A stretch of DNA of 20,796 nt from Firm-08 sp045541535 (GCA_045541535.1 JAZQJG010000026.1:1-20796), one strand, 5' to 3'. Counted from the stretch's first letter, positions 1 to 7,778 are shown. Notes: a model not told the origin generated them from the letters alone. Program-made: numbers and translations.

Positions 1-275
1 TTAGCAGAAAAGTCGGGCTCATAACTTGGCTCCTGCGATCTCGCTGCCGGTGGCAGATGAAGCGAGGTGAGCGAGCAGCCGCAACACGACGATTGGCAAG
101 CAAACGACGGCTTGCGCCGACAGAGTCGTTGTTGCAATGGGTCGTTGGTTCAAGGTCTCCGCTGCCGCCTCGGTCGGTGCTTCTGTGCGTTGCACAGAGG
201 TGTCCACCGGACACCCGCACCCTCGCCTCCTGTCAACCCCTCCATGCGCCTTGGTGTATGGAGGAATTTCTTTAC
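1..275 (+). other. GC-rich hairpin-rich non-coding stretch, possible 3' part of a structured RNA
   Basis: No frame here reads like a protein. Several perfect or near-perfect stems are visible: CTGCC/GGCAG at 44-48/52-56; GCAACACGAC at 81-90 with its complement at 125-135 (one bulged T), enclosing GCAAGC/GCTTGC at 96-101/110-115; CTGTGC/GCACAG at 183-188/192-197 with a 3-nt loop; GGTGTCC/GGACACC at 199-205/209-215 with a 3-nt loop; and an 11-bp terminator-like stem at 239-264. The density of stems and the terminal hairpin suggest the end of a structured transcript whose 5' part lies outside the window. I compared it by eye with tRNA, RNase P RNA, SRP RNA and tmRNA consensus motifs and found no convincing match. 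It could also be a decayed or repetitive intergenic sequence. The strand is inferred from the terminator. Confidence 0.35.
239..275 (+). terminator. Probable intrinsic terminator upstream of the rhamnosidase
   Basis: CCTCCATGCGC (239-249) pairs with GTGTATGGAGG (254-264) as 11 bp including two G-U pairs around a CTTG tetraloop, followed by AATTTCTTT. It would end whatever is transcribed across 1-238 just before the rhamnosidase promoter. Confidence 0.5.
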
Positions 276-286
276 CGTTTTACGGG

Positions 287-315
287 TGGAAAAAATGATA
301 ATTATGTGCTATAAT
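287..315 (+). promoter_or_regulatory. Sigma-A promoter of the rhamnosidase operon
   Basis: TGGAAA (287-292), 17-bp spacer, perfect TATAAT (310-315). It lies directly after the hairpin at 239-264 and 34 bp before the chosen start codon. Confidence 0.6.
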
Positions 316-348
316 CAATTCAACAAATTATATGAAGGTGGTGAGAGT

Positions 349-2436
349 ATGGAGCATACGTTTCAGGGAAAATGGATCACAAATGCGGAATTTGCCGATG
401 TAAAGCCGAGAAACGTTTTTCACAAACAGTTAGATACCGTTGATTTGCCCTGTGATGAGCACAGAAACCGTCACCTTCTCTTTCGCAAAAAGTTCTGCTG
501 CGATGCCTTACCTCAAAACGCCACCCTTTATATCTCCGCCGACGATTATTATAAGCTCTATATCAACGGCCGCTTTGTGGCCCAAGGGCCTGCCCCTTCT
601 TATCATTTTAGTTATAATTATAACGTTGTGGACGTAAGCCCTTATCTTAAAGAGGGCGAAAACCTGATCGCCGTGCATACGCTGTATCAAGGGTTGATCA
701 ATCGGGTTTGGCAAAGCGGGGACCACCGTCACGGACTGATCTGTGATTTGGTGATGGACGGGAAAACGGTGGTGGCAAGCGATGAGAGTTTTAAAACAAG
801 CCCTCATACCGCCTATACCGAGACGGGAATCTGCGGCTATGACACACAGTTTTTGGAGCGATACGATTCCGGCGCTCCGGAGGTTGGCTTTGCCGAGATC
901 TGGTTTGACGATTCCGCCTGGGAAAATGCAAAAATCAACCAATTTGCCGACCATACGCTGACTCCGCAAAAAAGCGATATGCTGGTCTTTGAAAAGATTC
1001 AACCTGTGAGCACGACCCTTTCCGGAAATGGCATTATGTGCGATTTTGGAGCCACTTACGTGGGGTATTTGTGCGTGCGCGCCAAGGGTAAAGCGGGTGA
1101 CGTCGTTACCGTGCGCTGTGGGCAGGAACTCCATGAGGACGGCACCCTGCGACACAAGCTTCGCGCCAACTGTACCTATGAGGAGGAATGGCTCTTATCC
1201 CGGGGCGAAAGCCGTCTGGATTGGTTTGATTATAAGTCCTTTCGGTATGCAGAACTCATGCTGCCGGCAGGGGTGGAAATAACAGAGGTTTATTTTTCTG
1301 TAAGGCATTATCCCTTTACACTTAAAACGATGCTGAAACCGGAATATGCCGCCGACAAAGCCCTGAAGAGCATTTGGGATTTGTGCATTCATACCCAAAA
1401 ATACGGTGTGCAGGAAGTGATCCAGGACTGTATGGAACGGGAAAAGGGATTTTACCTTGGGGACGGATGCTATACCGCCTTGACCCATATGATTTTGACG
1501 GGCGACGATGCTATGGTACGCAAGCTCATTGACGCCGCCTTCTCCACCGAGCGCATCACCGAAACACTGGTCACCTGTCTGTGTTGCTCCTTTATGCAGG
1601 AAATTGCGGAGTTTCCGCTCATTTTGATCCATCTCGTTTTATGGCATTATAACTACACCGGCGACAAGGACTATTTGCGGCAAAATTTTGCAAAGGTCAC
1701 CAAGTTGTTGGAGGCCTACCGCCGCAATTATGAAACGGATCATCTGTTGAGAAACCTTGACAAATGGTGCGTGGTGGAATGGCCCAAAAATTTCCGACAC
1801 GGGTATGACGTGGAGATCAACGAGGGTCAGCTTTGTAAAGAAGCCCACCTTGCCATCAACGCTTATTACCTGGCCGCCGTGGGCGCGGCAAATAAAATCG
1901 CCTCTATTCTTTCCCTGCCCCAATATCGGGAGGAAACACCGCTGTTATCTGCTTTTTACACCACCTTTTACGATGAACAAAAGCATCTGTTTAAAGACGG
2001 GGAAAACACCGAACACATCAGCTTGGTGGGTAACAGCTTCGTATATGGCTTTGGCCTTTGTTCCGACCCGGCCTTTCAGCAAAATTTTTTAGAAATGCTC
2101 AAAGAAATGGGCATCAGTTCCCTTTCTTTGTTCTGCACCTTCCCCGTTTTGATGGGACTGGTACAAAACGGTCGGCACGACCTTGTAAAGCAATACCTGC
2201 TGGAGGACGGCGCATGGAAGCGCATTTTGAAAGAAGGCGGTACCACCACCTTTGAGGGCTGGGGCAAGGACACCAAATGGAACACTTCCCTGTTCCACCT
2301 GACCCTGTCCTACGCCGCCACCTTTATGGCAGAAATTGATTTGGAGCGATTGTTTAAGTCCCCTTCCCCGTCCCTGCGGCGGGTCATTGACTTTTCTGAG
2401 AAAGATCATAATTCTATCAAAAATACAGGTTGGTAA
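349..2436 (+). CDS. Alpha-L-rhamnosidase (GH78 family)
   Basis: A 695-residue glycoside hydrolase predicted to release terminal alpha-L-rhamnose from pectin or plant glycosides. The start at 349 is chosen because AAGGTGGTGA lies just before it and a TATAAT sits at 310; the reading frame stays open back to 67, but that part is low-complexity and overlaps the promoter and hairpins. The N-terminal half is beta-rich, with the carbohydrate-binding-like stretch DDYYKLYINGRFVAQGP. The catalytic (alpha/alpha)6 region carries DCMEREKGFYLGD at residues 360-372, matching the GH78 motif DCPxRExxGWxGD, so D360, E365 (probable general acid) and D372 are conserved. The C-terminal TTTFEGW places the probable catalytic base at E636. 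There is no signal peptide, so it is probably cytoplasmic and acts on imported oligosaccharides. It is first in an operon, with a 4-bp gap to the next gene. Family is confident; exact linkage specificity is not. Confidence 0.85.
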   Translation: MEHTFQGKWITNAEFADVKPRNVFHKQLDTVDLPCDEHRNRHLLFRKKFCCDALPQNATLYISADDYYKLYINGRFVAQGPAPSYHFSYNYNVVDVSPYLKEGENLIAVHTLYQGLINRVWQSGDHRHGLICDLVMDGKTVVASDESFKTSPHTAYTETGICGYDTQFLERYDSGAPEVGFAEIWFDDSAWENAKINQFADHTLTPQKSDMLVFEKIQPVSTTLSGNGIMCDFGATYVGYLCVRAKGKAGDVVTVRCGQELHEDGTLRHKLRANCTYEEEWLLSRGESRLDWFDYKSFRYAELMLPAGVEITEVYFSVRHYPFTLKTMLKPEYAADKALKSIWDLCIHTQKYGVQEVIQDCMEREKGFYLGDGCYTALTHMILTGDDAMVRKLIDAAFSTERITETLVTCLCCSFMQEIAEFPLILIHLVLWHYNYTGDKDYLRQNFAKVTKLLEAYRRNYETDHLLRNLDKWCVVEWPKNFRHGYDVEINEGQLCKEAHLAINAYYLAAVGAANKIASILSLPQYREETPLLSAFYTTFYDEQKHLFKDGENTEHISLVGNSFVYGFGLCSDPAFQQNFLEMLKEMGISSLSLFCTFPVLMGLVQNGRHDLVKQYLLEDGAWKRILKEGGTTTFEGWGKDTKWNTSLFHLTLSYAATFMAEIDLERLFKSPSPSLRRVIDFSEKDHNSIKNTGW

Positions 2437-2440
2437 CACT

Positions 2441-3214
2441 ATGGACTATAATTTTCACACCCACACGTGGCGCTGTTCCCACGCCACCGGAACAGAGGAG
2501 GAATATATCCTCCGCGCCATCGAAAACGGCATTCGGTATATGGGATTCAGCGATCATATCCCCTTTCGGGACGTCGACGGCTACGAGGCACCCAAAACCC
2601 GTGTTCCTATGGCCGACGCGCAAACCTACGTACAAGAATTACGAGCCCTGCGAAAAAAATACAAAGATCACTTGGAACTTTTGATCGGTTTTGAATCGGA
2701 ATATTTTCCGAGCGAATTTCAAACTATGGTGGAAAATGCGCGCTCTTGGGGTGCGGAATACCTGATTCTGGGGCAACATTACGTAGTACCCGAAGGGCAA
2801 GGCGGCAAACACACCAACACTCCCACCGACGATGCCAACGCCTTGGAAGCATATGCCGACTCGTTGGTGGCGGCGATGCAAACGGGTATTTTCACCTACG
2901 TGGCACACCCTGATGTCTTTCGCTTTACGGGAGATATAGAGGTCTATCAAAAGATTATGCGGCGGGTCTGTATCGCCGCAAGAGAGTTCAGCGTCCCCTT
3001 AGAAATCAATTTTTACGGTATTCGTGACAAGCGCCACTACCCCAACGTTGCTTTTTGGCAAATCGCCGGTGAGGAGGGCTCCCCCGTCACCTTCGGATTT
3101 GATGCCCATGACGTTTCCAGTGCCTATGACGGCGCCTCTCTCGCAAAAGCTCGTGAACTGGTCAAAAAATATCATCTCAACTATATCGACGCTCCGCCGC
3201 TGATTCAGATTTAA
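2441..3214 (+). CDS. PHP-domain phosphatase, histidinol-phosphatase (HisJ) type
   Basis: A 257-residue metal-dependent phosphoesterase. The N-terminal NFHTHTWRCSHATGT is the PHP metal-binding HxH motif. GFSDHIPF, GFESEY and GFDAHDVSSAY follow in the order seen in HisJ-type histidinol-phosphatases, and the length fits. The start at 2441 is chosen over the in-frame ATG at 2336, which lies inside the rhamnosidase; an AGGTTGGT element precedes it, 4 bp after the rhamnosidase stop, so the two are co-transcribed and probably translationally coupled. No other histidine-biosynthesis gene is present. In this context it may instead act on a sugar phosphate, but that is inference. Confidence 0.75.
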   Translation: MDYNFHTHTWRCSHATGTEEEYILRAIENGIRYMGFSDHIPFRDVDGYEAPKTRVPMADAQTYVQELRALRKKYKDHLELLIGFESEYFPSEFQTMVENARSWGAEYLILGQHYVVPEGQGGKHTNTPTDDANALEAYADSLVAAMQTGIFTYVAHPDVFRFTGDIEVYQKIMRRVCIAAREFSVPLEINFYGIRDKRHYPNVAFWQIAGEEGSPVTFGFDAHDVSSAYDGASLAKARELVKKYHLNYIDAPPLIQI

Positions 3215-3218
3215 ACGT

Positions 3219-3258
3219 CCCCCTTCCTACAAGTGTATGAAAGGGGCTTACTTTTATA
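3219..3258 (+). terminator. Weak candidate terminator after the PHP phosphatase
   Basis: CCCCTTC (3220-3226) can pair with GAAAGGGG (3239-3246) with one bulged A and a 12-nt loop, followed by CTTACTTTTAT. The stem is short and the T-tract interrupted. Confidence 0.35.
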
Positions 3259-3292
3259 GAAATCAGATCATTTCAAAAACCATTACAGCGCC

Positions 3293-3320
3293 TTGCATAT
3301 CTGCAAATATATGATATAAT
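3293..3320 (+). promoter_or_regulatory. Sigma-A promoter of the beta-helix/GH43 pair
   Basis: TTGCAT (3293-3298), 16-bp spacer, perfect TATAAT (3315-3320) with an upstream TG extended -10. The ribosome binding site GGGAGG (3342-3347) and the ATG at 3356 follow. Confidence 0.65.
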
Positions 3321-3355
3321 GAGGATAAGAATATGCTTTTTGGGAGGTTGAGCGT

Positions 3356-4450
3356 ATGGCTTCTTTTGGAATTAACGTTTTTGATTTCGGCGCCAAGGGT
3401 GACGGCATCACCGACGATACCGCCGCCATTCAGGCGGCCATTAACTTTGCGGCAGAGCGTGGCGGCGGTAAGATTTTGTTTCCCTTTACCAAGGGCGGGT
3501 ATCGCATTGCTTCTCCGGGCATTGAGGAAGTGGACGGAAAGCCCGTTCGCGCCCAGCTGGTCATTCCCGCCGGCGATGCCAACATTCAGCTGGAGGGAGA
3601 AATGCCCTGCCGGATGTTGCAGGCCTACATCGTTCGTCCCATAGAGGCGATGAAAGACAACTATTCACCCACCACCTTCGGCACTCTGTCGGGGCATAAC
3701 ACCCGTTTGTTTTCCGACTGGGAAGCCCCCGAAGAACACGATCCCACCGCACGCCCCTGGGCGATCTTAGCGGCGCCCGAGGGCACCTCCTGCAAGGGGA
3801 AATTCAGCGTGCGTCAATTCTCCATTACCAATCTTGAATTTCGCGTGCATTTAAACACGGATAAAATGTATCCCACTCAAACGGCTGTCAATTTGCAAAA
3901 CGTCTCCCGTATCAACGTTACCGACAGTCAATTTTGCTTGAACGAACAGGTGGGTGACACCCTGCTGCATAAGGAGCTTTTGCCCAACCCTTGCCACACC
4001 GCAGGTCTGATCACCTCGGGGGATCAAAACGACAACAACGTTTTGCGTAACGTAGCGGCCCAAGGCTTCCGCTACGGCTTCGTTTTGGGCGAGCACGTGG
4101 TGGCCGATTACCTCTACGTGCACAACTGTGAGGAGGCCCTCACCTTCCACGATTGCTCCCATCTGTCGGTCATCCAACATATTGTGGCACAGCACAACGC
4201 CATCATCCTGTCGGCGGCTAGGGTTGAGTTGTTCGGTATGCCCAAGGGACCCTGTAACGTGTTGATCAACACCCTCAACTTTGAATGCGGCACGGGGCTC
4301 AAGCCCGCCGTCAATGCGCTCCGATACGGAGTGTACGATCCCGAGGAACGTCTGCGCGGCGGCCTTACCTGGCACAAGCCCTGGGGCAAAAAGGAATTCC
4401 CCACCCTTTGCGGCGAGCGTTTTACCGTCAAATCCTTTCGTGAAATTTGA
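3356..4450 (+). CDS. Pectate-lyase-3 type right-handed beta-helix protein
   Basis: A 364-residue protein. Residues 4-35 carry the signature of the Pectate_lyase_3 / rhamnogalacturonase-like fold (INVFDFGAKGDGITDDTAAI). The middle and C-terminal parts have the Asn- and Val-rich strand repeats of a parallel beta-helix (NVLRNVAAQGFRYG, ADYLYVHNCEEALTFHDC). I do not see a clear set of GH28 catalytic motifs, so it may be a lyase, an epimerase-like or a carbohydrate-binding member. No signal peptide is visible. It follows a ribosome binding site GGGAGG and its own promoter, and is followed 26 bp later by a GH43-type gene. Between a rhamnosidase and a GH43 enzyme, action on rhamnogalacturonan-derived oligosaccharides is the simplest reading. 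The fold is confident, the activity is not. Confidence 0.65.
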   Translation: MASFGINVFDFGAKGDGITDDTAAIQAAINFAAERGGGKILFPFTKGGYRIASPGIEEVDGKPVRAQLVIPAGDANIQLEGEMPCRMLQAYIVRPIEAMKDNYSPTTFGTLSGHNTRLFSDWEAPEEHDPTARPWAILAAPEGTSCKGKFSVRQFSITNLEFRVHLNTDKMYPTQTAVNLQNVSRINVTDSQFCLNEQVGDTLLHKELLPNPCHTAGLITSGDQNDNNVLRNVAAQGFRYGFVLGEHVVADYLYVHNCEEALTFHDCSHLSVIQHIVAQHNAIILSAARVELFGMPKGPCNVLINTLNFECGTGLKPAVNALRYGVYDPEERLRGGLTWHKPWGKKEFPTLCGERFTVKSFREI

Positions 4451-4476
4451 AAATTTATGTCCAAGAGGTGTGAAAT

Positions 4477-5406
4477 ATGAAATTACAGTTTGAAAATAAT
4501 CAATGGGCGTCCCAGGCCGATCCCTTTATTTTTGAGGATGACGGTCGGTTTTATCTCTATCCATCCGGCATTGCCGACCATAGCCACGGCATTGGTGTGT
4601 ACGTCAGTGACAGCCTGACGGGAGAGTGGCAATACAAGGGTGTCGTGACGGATTTTGCCGAGGGGTACGACTTTTGGGCGCCTTCGGTCATTAAGATCGA
4701 AGACAAATACTATATGTACGTTTCCTGTGTCACCAAAACGGGAGGGCAGTTTATGCACGTAGCGTGCGCCGATTCTCCTTTGGGCCCATTCACCAACGAA
4801 AAATGTCTGTATGATCATTTCAGCATCGATTCCCATATGGTGCAGACCGAAGCAGGCCTGTTTTTGTGGTATGCCAAGAACAACAGGGAGGATCCCCTTC
4901 CCGGCACCCGTATTTACGTAGATCGGTTTTTGGATCCCTACACCCCTGAGTATAACCCCAAGGAAGTGTTGACCCCTGCATTTGAGGAGGAAAAATACAC
5001 GCCCAAGTGTGTAAATGGAAAACTCTGGTATACCCTGGAGGGCCCCTTTTGGTTTCAAGAGGGCGAGTGGCAATATCTGATGTACAGCGCCGGTTGTTAT
5101 CAGGACGACACCTATCATATCGGCTATGCCGTGGCCAAAAGTGATGAGGCGGATTTGAAAAAAGTAGAGTTTGTCAAGGTGACCGACCACGGAAAATTTG
5201 CCCCCCTGATCATTAAAAACGAATTTGAGGAAGGCACGGGGCATCATAGCGTCATTAAGGTGGACGGTACTTATTACGCCATTTATCACGGACGGGATTA
5301 TGCTGCGGCAGAGGATGAGTACGTGGAGCGCCGCACCGCCCGTATTTGCAAGCTCTCTGTTTGTAACGGCGTGATCACCGCCAACCGATACCAAGCTCAT
5401 TTATAG
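4477..5406 (+). CDS. Glycoside hydrolase family 43-type five-bladed beta-propeller
   Basis: A 309-residue glycosidase, probably an arabinofuranosidase, xylosidase or galactosidase on pectic side chains. The classical clan GH-F triad is visible: D15 in SQADPFIF (general base), D118 in SIDSHMV (pKa modulator) and E188 in LEGPFWF (general acid). Repeated aromatic strands such as DDGRFYLYPSG and DKYYMYVSC mark the propeller blades, and GTGHHSVIKVDGTYYAIYHG lies near the end, as is usual. It lacks a signal peptide and any extra C-terminal carbohydrate-binding domain. AGAGGTG (4464-4470) is the ribosome binding site. It shares the promoter of the beta-helix gene and ends at a strong terminator. The long opposite-strand open frame here is a shadow. 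Confidence 0.82.
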   Translation: MKLQFENNQWASQADPFIFEDDGRFYLYPSGIADHSHGIGVYVSDSLTGEWQYKGVVTDFAEGYDFWAPSVIKIEDKYYMYVSCVTKTGGQFMHVACADSPLGPFTNEKCLYDHFSIDSHMVQTEAGLFLWYAKNNREDPLPGTRIYVDRFLDPYTPEYNPKEVLTPAFEEEKYTPKCVNGKLWYTLEGPFWFQEGEWQYLMYSAGCYQDDTYHIGYAVAKSDEADLKKVEFVKVTDHGKFAPLIIKNEFEEGTGHHSVIKVDGTYYAIYHGRDYAAAEDEYVERRTARICKLSVCNGVITANRYQAHL

Positions 5407-5445
5407 AAAAAACCTGCGATTTTAAACATAAATCGCAGGTTTTTG
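5407..5445 (+). terminator. Strong intrinsic terminator after GH43
   Basis: AACCTGCGATTT (5411-5422) pairs with AAATCGCAGGTT (5430-5441) around a 7-nt loop. The stem is flanked by an A-run and a T-run, so it could work in both directions. Confidence 0.9.
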
Positions 5446-5446
5446 A

Positions 5447-5475
5447 TTGACTATCGGAAAAAAGTGGATTAATAT
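5447..5475 (+). promoter_or_regulatory. Candidate promoter of the nitrilase gene
   Basis: TTGACT (5447-5452), 17-bp spacer, TAATAT (5470-5475), immediately after the GH43 terminator and about 65 bp before the start codon. Several other AT-rich -10-like strings lie downstream, so the exact promoter is uncertain. Confidence 0.45.
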
Positions 5476-5539
5476 TAAGATATAGAATGATTTTGTTATG
5501 TAAAGTATGTTATCTTTACACAGAAAGAGAGTGATCGTA

Positions 5540-6340
5540 ATGAAAATCACCGTGGTACAACCCCCTTATTTTGCGGGAGAAACCCCTGATGCCACCATTG
5601 CTTCTTTTTTGCTAAATGAAATGGAAACGGTAACGGAAAATTCCTTGATCGTTTTGCCGGAATATTCCAATGCCGGCGGCATTTCCGATGCGGAAAGTGA
5701 GATCAAGGCGATGCCCCGCGCCAAAGAAATGCTGAAATGTGCGGCAAAGGTGGCCAAAGAAAAGGCGGCTTTCGTTGCCATCAACGTGTTGGAAGAGCGG
5801 GAGGGCAAACGCAAAAACAGCACCTATCTTTTTAACAAGCAGGGTGAGGTTTCCTTTGTATATGACAAGATCCACCTGCCTCCCTCGGAGGTAGCCTTAG
5901 AGGTGGCCTATGGCGAGGGCGCCTGCGTGTGCGAGGTGGAGGGTATCCGCTTTGCCTTTATGACCTGCTATGACGTATATTTTAACGAACAGATCGAGTA
6001 TATCGCCGCCCAAAAGCCGGATATTATTCTCATCCCCGGCTATCAGCGGGGGGAGCGTACCGACATCATTCGGGCCCAAGCCAAGCTCACCGCCTTTCGC
6101 TGTAACGCCTACGTGGCCCGTTCCTCCTATTCTATGGACACCGACGAGCGGGGCGGTTGCTCTATGATCGTTGCTCCCGACGGTCAGATTTTGCAAAATC
6201 TTGGCAAGGAAGTGGGCCAAATTTCCGCCGACGTGGACCCCAAATGGAAGTATATGCGCCCTGCCGGCTTCGGCGGCGGTATGATCCGCAACGACGATTT
6301 TGTAAACGACGGTCTCCGTCCCGCCGTGTTCAACAAATAA
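5540..6340 (+). CDS. Carbon-nitrogen hydrolase (nitrilase superfamily amidase)
   Basis: A 266-residue cytoplasmic amidase. The nitrilase catalytic triad is present: E41 in LPEYSNAG, K110 in YDKIHLPP and C143 in MTCYDVYF. The later RAQAKLTAFRCNAYVARSS and SMIVAPDGQIL segments are also typical. The ATG at 5540 is chosen because GAAAGAGAG precedes it and translation then begins with the expected first beta strand (MKITVVQPPY); the in-frame ATG at 5507 has no ribosome binding site. It is followed after only 13 bp by a truncated GH39-like reading frame with its own strong GGAGGAT, so the two were once an operon. The substrate cannot be read from sequence. Confidence 0.85.
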   Translation: MKITVVQPPYFAGETPDATIASFLLNEMETVTENSLIVLPEYSNAGGISDAESEIKAMPRAKEMLKCAAKVAKEKAAFVAINVLEEREGKRKNSTYLFNKQGEVSFVYDKIHLPPSEVALEVAYGEGACVCEVEGIRFAFMTCYDVYFNEQIEYIAAQKPDIILIPGYQRGERTDIIRAQAKLTAFRCNAYVARSSYSMDTDERGGCSMIVAPDGQILQNLGKEVGQISADVDPKWKYMRPAGFGGGMIRNDDFVNDGLRPAVFNK

Positions 6341-6353
6341 GGAGGATAATACC

Positions 6354-6509
6354 ATGGCAACCATTCGGGTAGATCAATCTAAAACAGTCAAAGCAATGAA
6401 GCCCTTGCACGGCGGCGGACAGCCACCCTTGGACGAGCCCGGTGTGCTGGCCTGGGCGCCCCACGCCGATTTCATCGAAAACAACACCGTAATGCTGATT
6501 GAATGGTAA
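6354..6509 (+). pseudogene. 51-codon remnant of a GH39-like glycosidase (head joined to tail)
   Basis: A short open frame with an ideal ribosome binding site (GGAGGAT, 6341-6347) starting MATIRVDQSKTVKAMKPLHG and continuing GGQPPLDEP. This strongly resembles the first residues of clostridial GH39/beta-xylosidase-like enzymes, which are hundreds of residues long. The next residues, VLAWAPHADFI and ENNTVMLIEW, look like the last strand of such an enzyme. The simplest reading is one large in-frame internal deletion that left the first roughly 25 and last roughly 25 codons. All catalytic residues would be lost. It could still be expressed as a small peptide. The family assignment rests on recognising the N-terminal pattern only. 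Confidence 0.5.
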
Positions 6510-6523
6510 CGGTTTCGCTCTCC

Positions 6524-6552
6524 TTTACAACCGTTCCATCACGTGGTATAAT
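6524..6552 (+). promoter_or_regulatory. Sigma-A promoter of the lipoprotein gene
   Basis: TTTACA (6524-6529), 17-bp spacer, perfect TATAAT (6547-6552) with a TG extended -10 at 6544-6545. AAGGAGGTG (6567-6575) is the ribosome binding site. Confidence 0.8.
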
Positions 6553-6580
6553 CAGAGTATAAAGACAAGGAGGTGTTTTT

Positions 6581-7426
6581 ATGAAGACTAACGTTAAAAT
6601 CATTTGTTGTTTGCTGATCATCAGCACCGTGGTGTTGCTCTTCTCCTCCTGCAATTACGGTGGTTATAAAGGAGATCGTACCGACCTTTATACCGTCGCT
6701 GTCAACAACGTTTTCGGCACTTTTGGCAATCATTCCAACGGTGAGGTTATGTTTGATCCCCACATCCGCGTTATAGAAACCGATGCATTCGGCCGCACAC
6801 TGTTCTTTTATAGTGAGTTTTACACGTCTTCTGCAAATCCCGTCGTGGATAATGGGATGGCCTTTGTCATTATGCAATACAGCAATGACGAAACTGTATA
6901 TTACTATCAGGACGAATGTTATCTCCCCTTCTATGATACCAACAATTATTACGACACGGAGAGCGACTGGGCCGCCATTGAAAAGAAAATGGACACAGCC
7001 GCACTGGATGCGCTAAAAAAAGCCAACGATTGGAATCAGGAAATCAACGAAGAAAAATGCGCAAGTCTTAAAATTTCCAAACATAAAAATAAAAGCGCTT
7101 TGCGACCTCATAAACATGAACTGAACGAACCCATCTACGCATACGAAGTTCAAAATGGTTATACCGGAGAAGATGAGGACTTTGTAGGTGGAACCGAATA
7201 TTGTCAAACCGATCGGTATGGAAAAGAACTGTTTTGGGTTTGGGGAATGACAAGCAATGCCGACGAAACGGGCAAAACGGTATACGAGTATCACGACTAT
7301 GCCGTCATCCTGAATGCCGATGGAAAAGTTGCCGAAAACGGAACTGCAAAAATCCCTTCCCCCACGGAAAGTCTCAAAATCGTAAATCAGTTAAAAAGCG
7401 CAACCGGATGGAATACCCCAACTTAA
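6581..7426 (+). CDS. Predicted lipoprotein of unknown function
   Basis: A 281-residue exported protein. It has a basic start (MKTNVK), a hydrophobic stretch at residues 7-21 and a lipobox-like FSSC ending at C24, so it is probably lipid-anchored on the outer face of the membrane. The rest is rich in Asp, Asn and Tyr with no motif I recognise. Two similar strand patterns (VIETDAFGRTLFFYSEFY and YCQTDRYGKELFWVWGM) suggest two copies of one small beta-domain. It stands alone between its own promoter and a strong terminator. Only localisation is inferred. Confidence 0.7.
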   Translation: MKTNVKIICCLLIISTVVLLFSSCNYGGYKGDRTDLYTVAVNNVFGTFGNHSNGEVMFDPHIRVIETDAFGRTLFFYSEFYTSSANPVVDNGMAFVIMQYSNDETVYYYQDECYLPFYDTNNYYDTESDWAAIEKKMDTAALDALKKANDWNQEINEEKCASLKISKHKNKSALRPHKHELNEPIYAYEVQNGYTGEDEDFVGGTEYCQTDRYGKELFWVWGMTSNADETGKTVYEYHDYAVILNADGKVAENGTAKIPSPTESLKIVNQLKSATGWNTPT

Positions 7427-7435
7427 ATAAATCAC

Positions 7436-7473
7436 AAAAACGTCCCCATACAATTCCGTATGGGGATGTTTTC
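7436..7473 (+). terminator. Intrinsic terminator after the lipoprotein
   Basis: CGTCCCCATAC (7441-7451) pairs with GTATGGGGATG (7458-7468) around a 6-nt loop, with CAAAAA before and TTTTC after. Confidence 0.9.
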
Positions 7474-7490
7474 ATATGATTTCAATATAC

Positions 7491-7596
7491 ATTTTACAAG
7501 CGCTCTGCCACATAAAATAATTATAATTTGATGCAAGGAGCTTGTATAACCATGATTTTCGGTGTTTTGAAGGATATTAAAGAGGGGGAATCCGCG
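7491..7596 (+). repeat. Degenerate duplicate of the ald promoter and first codons (copy A)
   Basis: This stretch matches 8715-8826 over its whole length with scattered substitutions, a 4-bp gap and a 1-bp gap. Shared pieces include GCTCTGCCACATAA, the leader GCAAGGAGCTTGTATAACC and the first 13 codons of ald. The -35 TTTACA is kept, but the position of the -10 reads AATAAT instead of TATAAT. The match stops at CCGCG, where sequence related to another gene begins. Confidence 0.88.
7551..7590 (+). pseudogene. 5' fragment of alanine dehydrogenase
   Basis: It reads MIFGVLKDIKEGE from an ATG with the same upstream AAGGAG as the intact ald gene at 8781, then leaves the ald sequence. The 352-bp stretch between the lipoprotein and lysR (7427-7778) holds only the terminator, this fragment, the P-II-like fragment below and about 100 bp in which I see nothing. 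Confidence 0.82.
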
Positions 7597-7673
7597 ACAA
7601 GGTGCTTCACGCTCTGTACAAGCAGATGGGAATGCAGCATAAGGCCCGGGGCATCGTATTCGCCCTCCCATGA
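7590..7673 (+). pseudogene. C-terminal fragment of a P-II-like regulator gene
   Basis: In a different frame from the ald fragment, codons from 7590 read IRDKVLHALYKQMGMQHKAR and then GIVFALP before TGA at 7671. This resembles the C-terminal part of small P-II family (GlnB-like) proteins of Clostridia, where a segment of the type alyKeaGLnxxGrGIxFsLPVdxvxG is common. It lacks an N-terminus, a start codon in frame and the residues after LPV. The family call is from pattern memory, not alignment. Confidence 0.45.
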
Positions 7674-7778
7674 TCCTTGCCCATTCATTTTCCGCGCAGT
7701 GTGTGGGGGGTAAAAACCAATCCAACAGAACAGCGACGTTATCGGAGGATCATATCAACCAACACGGTCTTTTGCATA

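Noticed and set aside
8..35. tRNA-Met-like anticodon loop (GGGCTCATAAC) near the window start, and a loose echo of the RNase P RNA 5' motif.
   Set aside because: The following bases do not form a variable loop, T-arm with TTC or acceptor stem, and the RNase P core motifs are absent.
67..348. 94-residue N-terminal extension of the rhamnosidase frame.
   Set aside because: It is Arg/Cys/Pro-rich, crosses a terminator-like hairpin and the promoter, and the ATG at 349 has the ribosome binding site.
4483..5400. 305-codon open frame opposite the GH43 gene; similar long shadows lie opposite ald (8796-9818) and the rhamnosidase (508-1155).
   Set aside because: No family features, no ribosome binding site, and the forward genes carry full catalytic motifs; these are shadows of GC-rich codon use.
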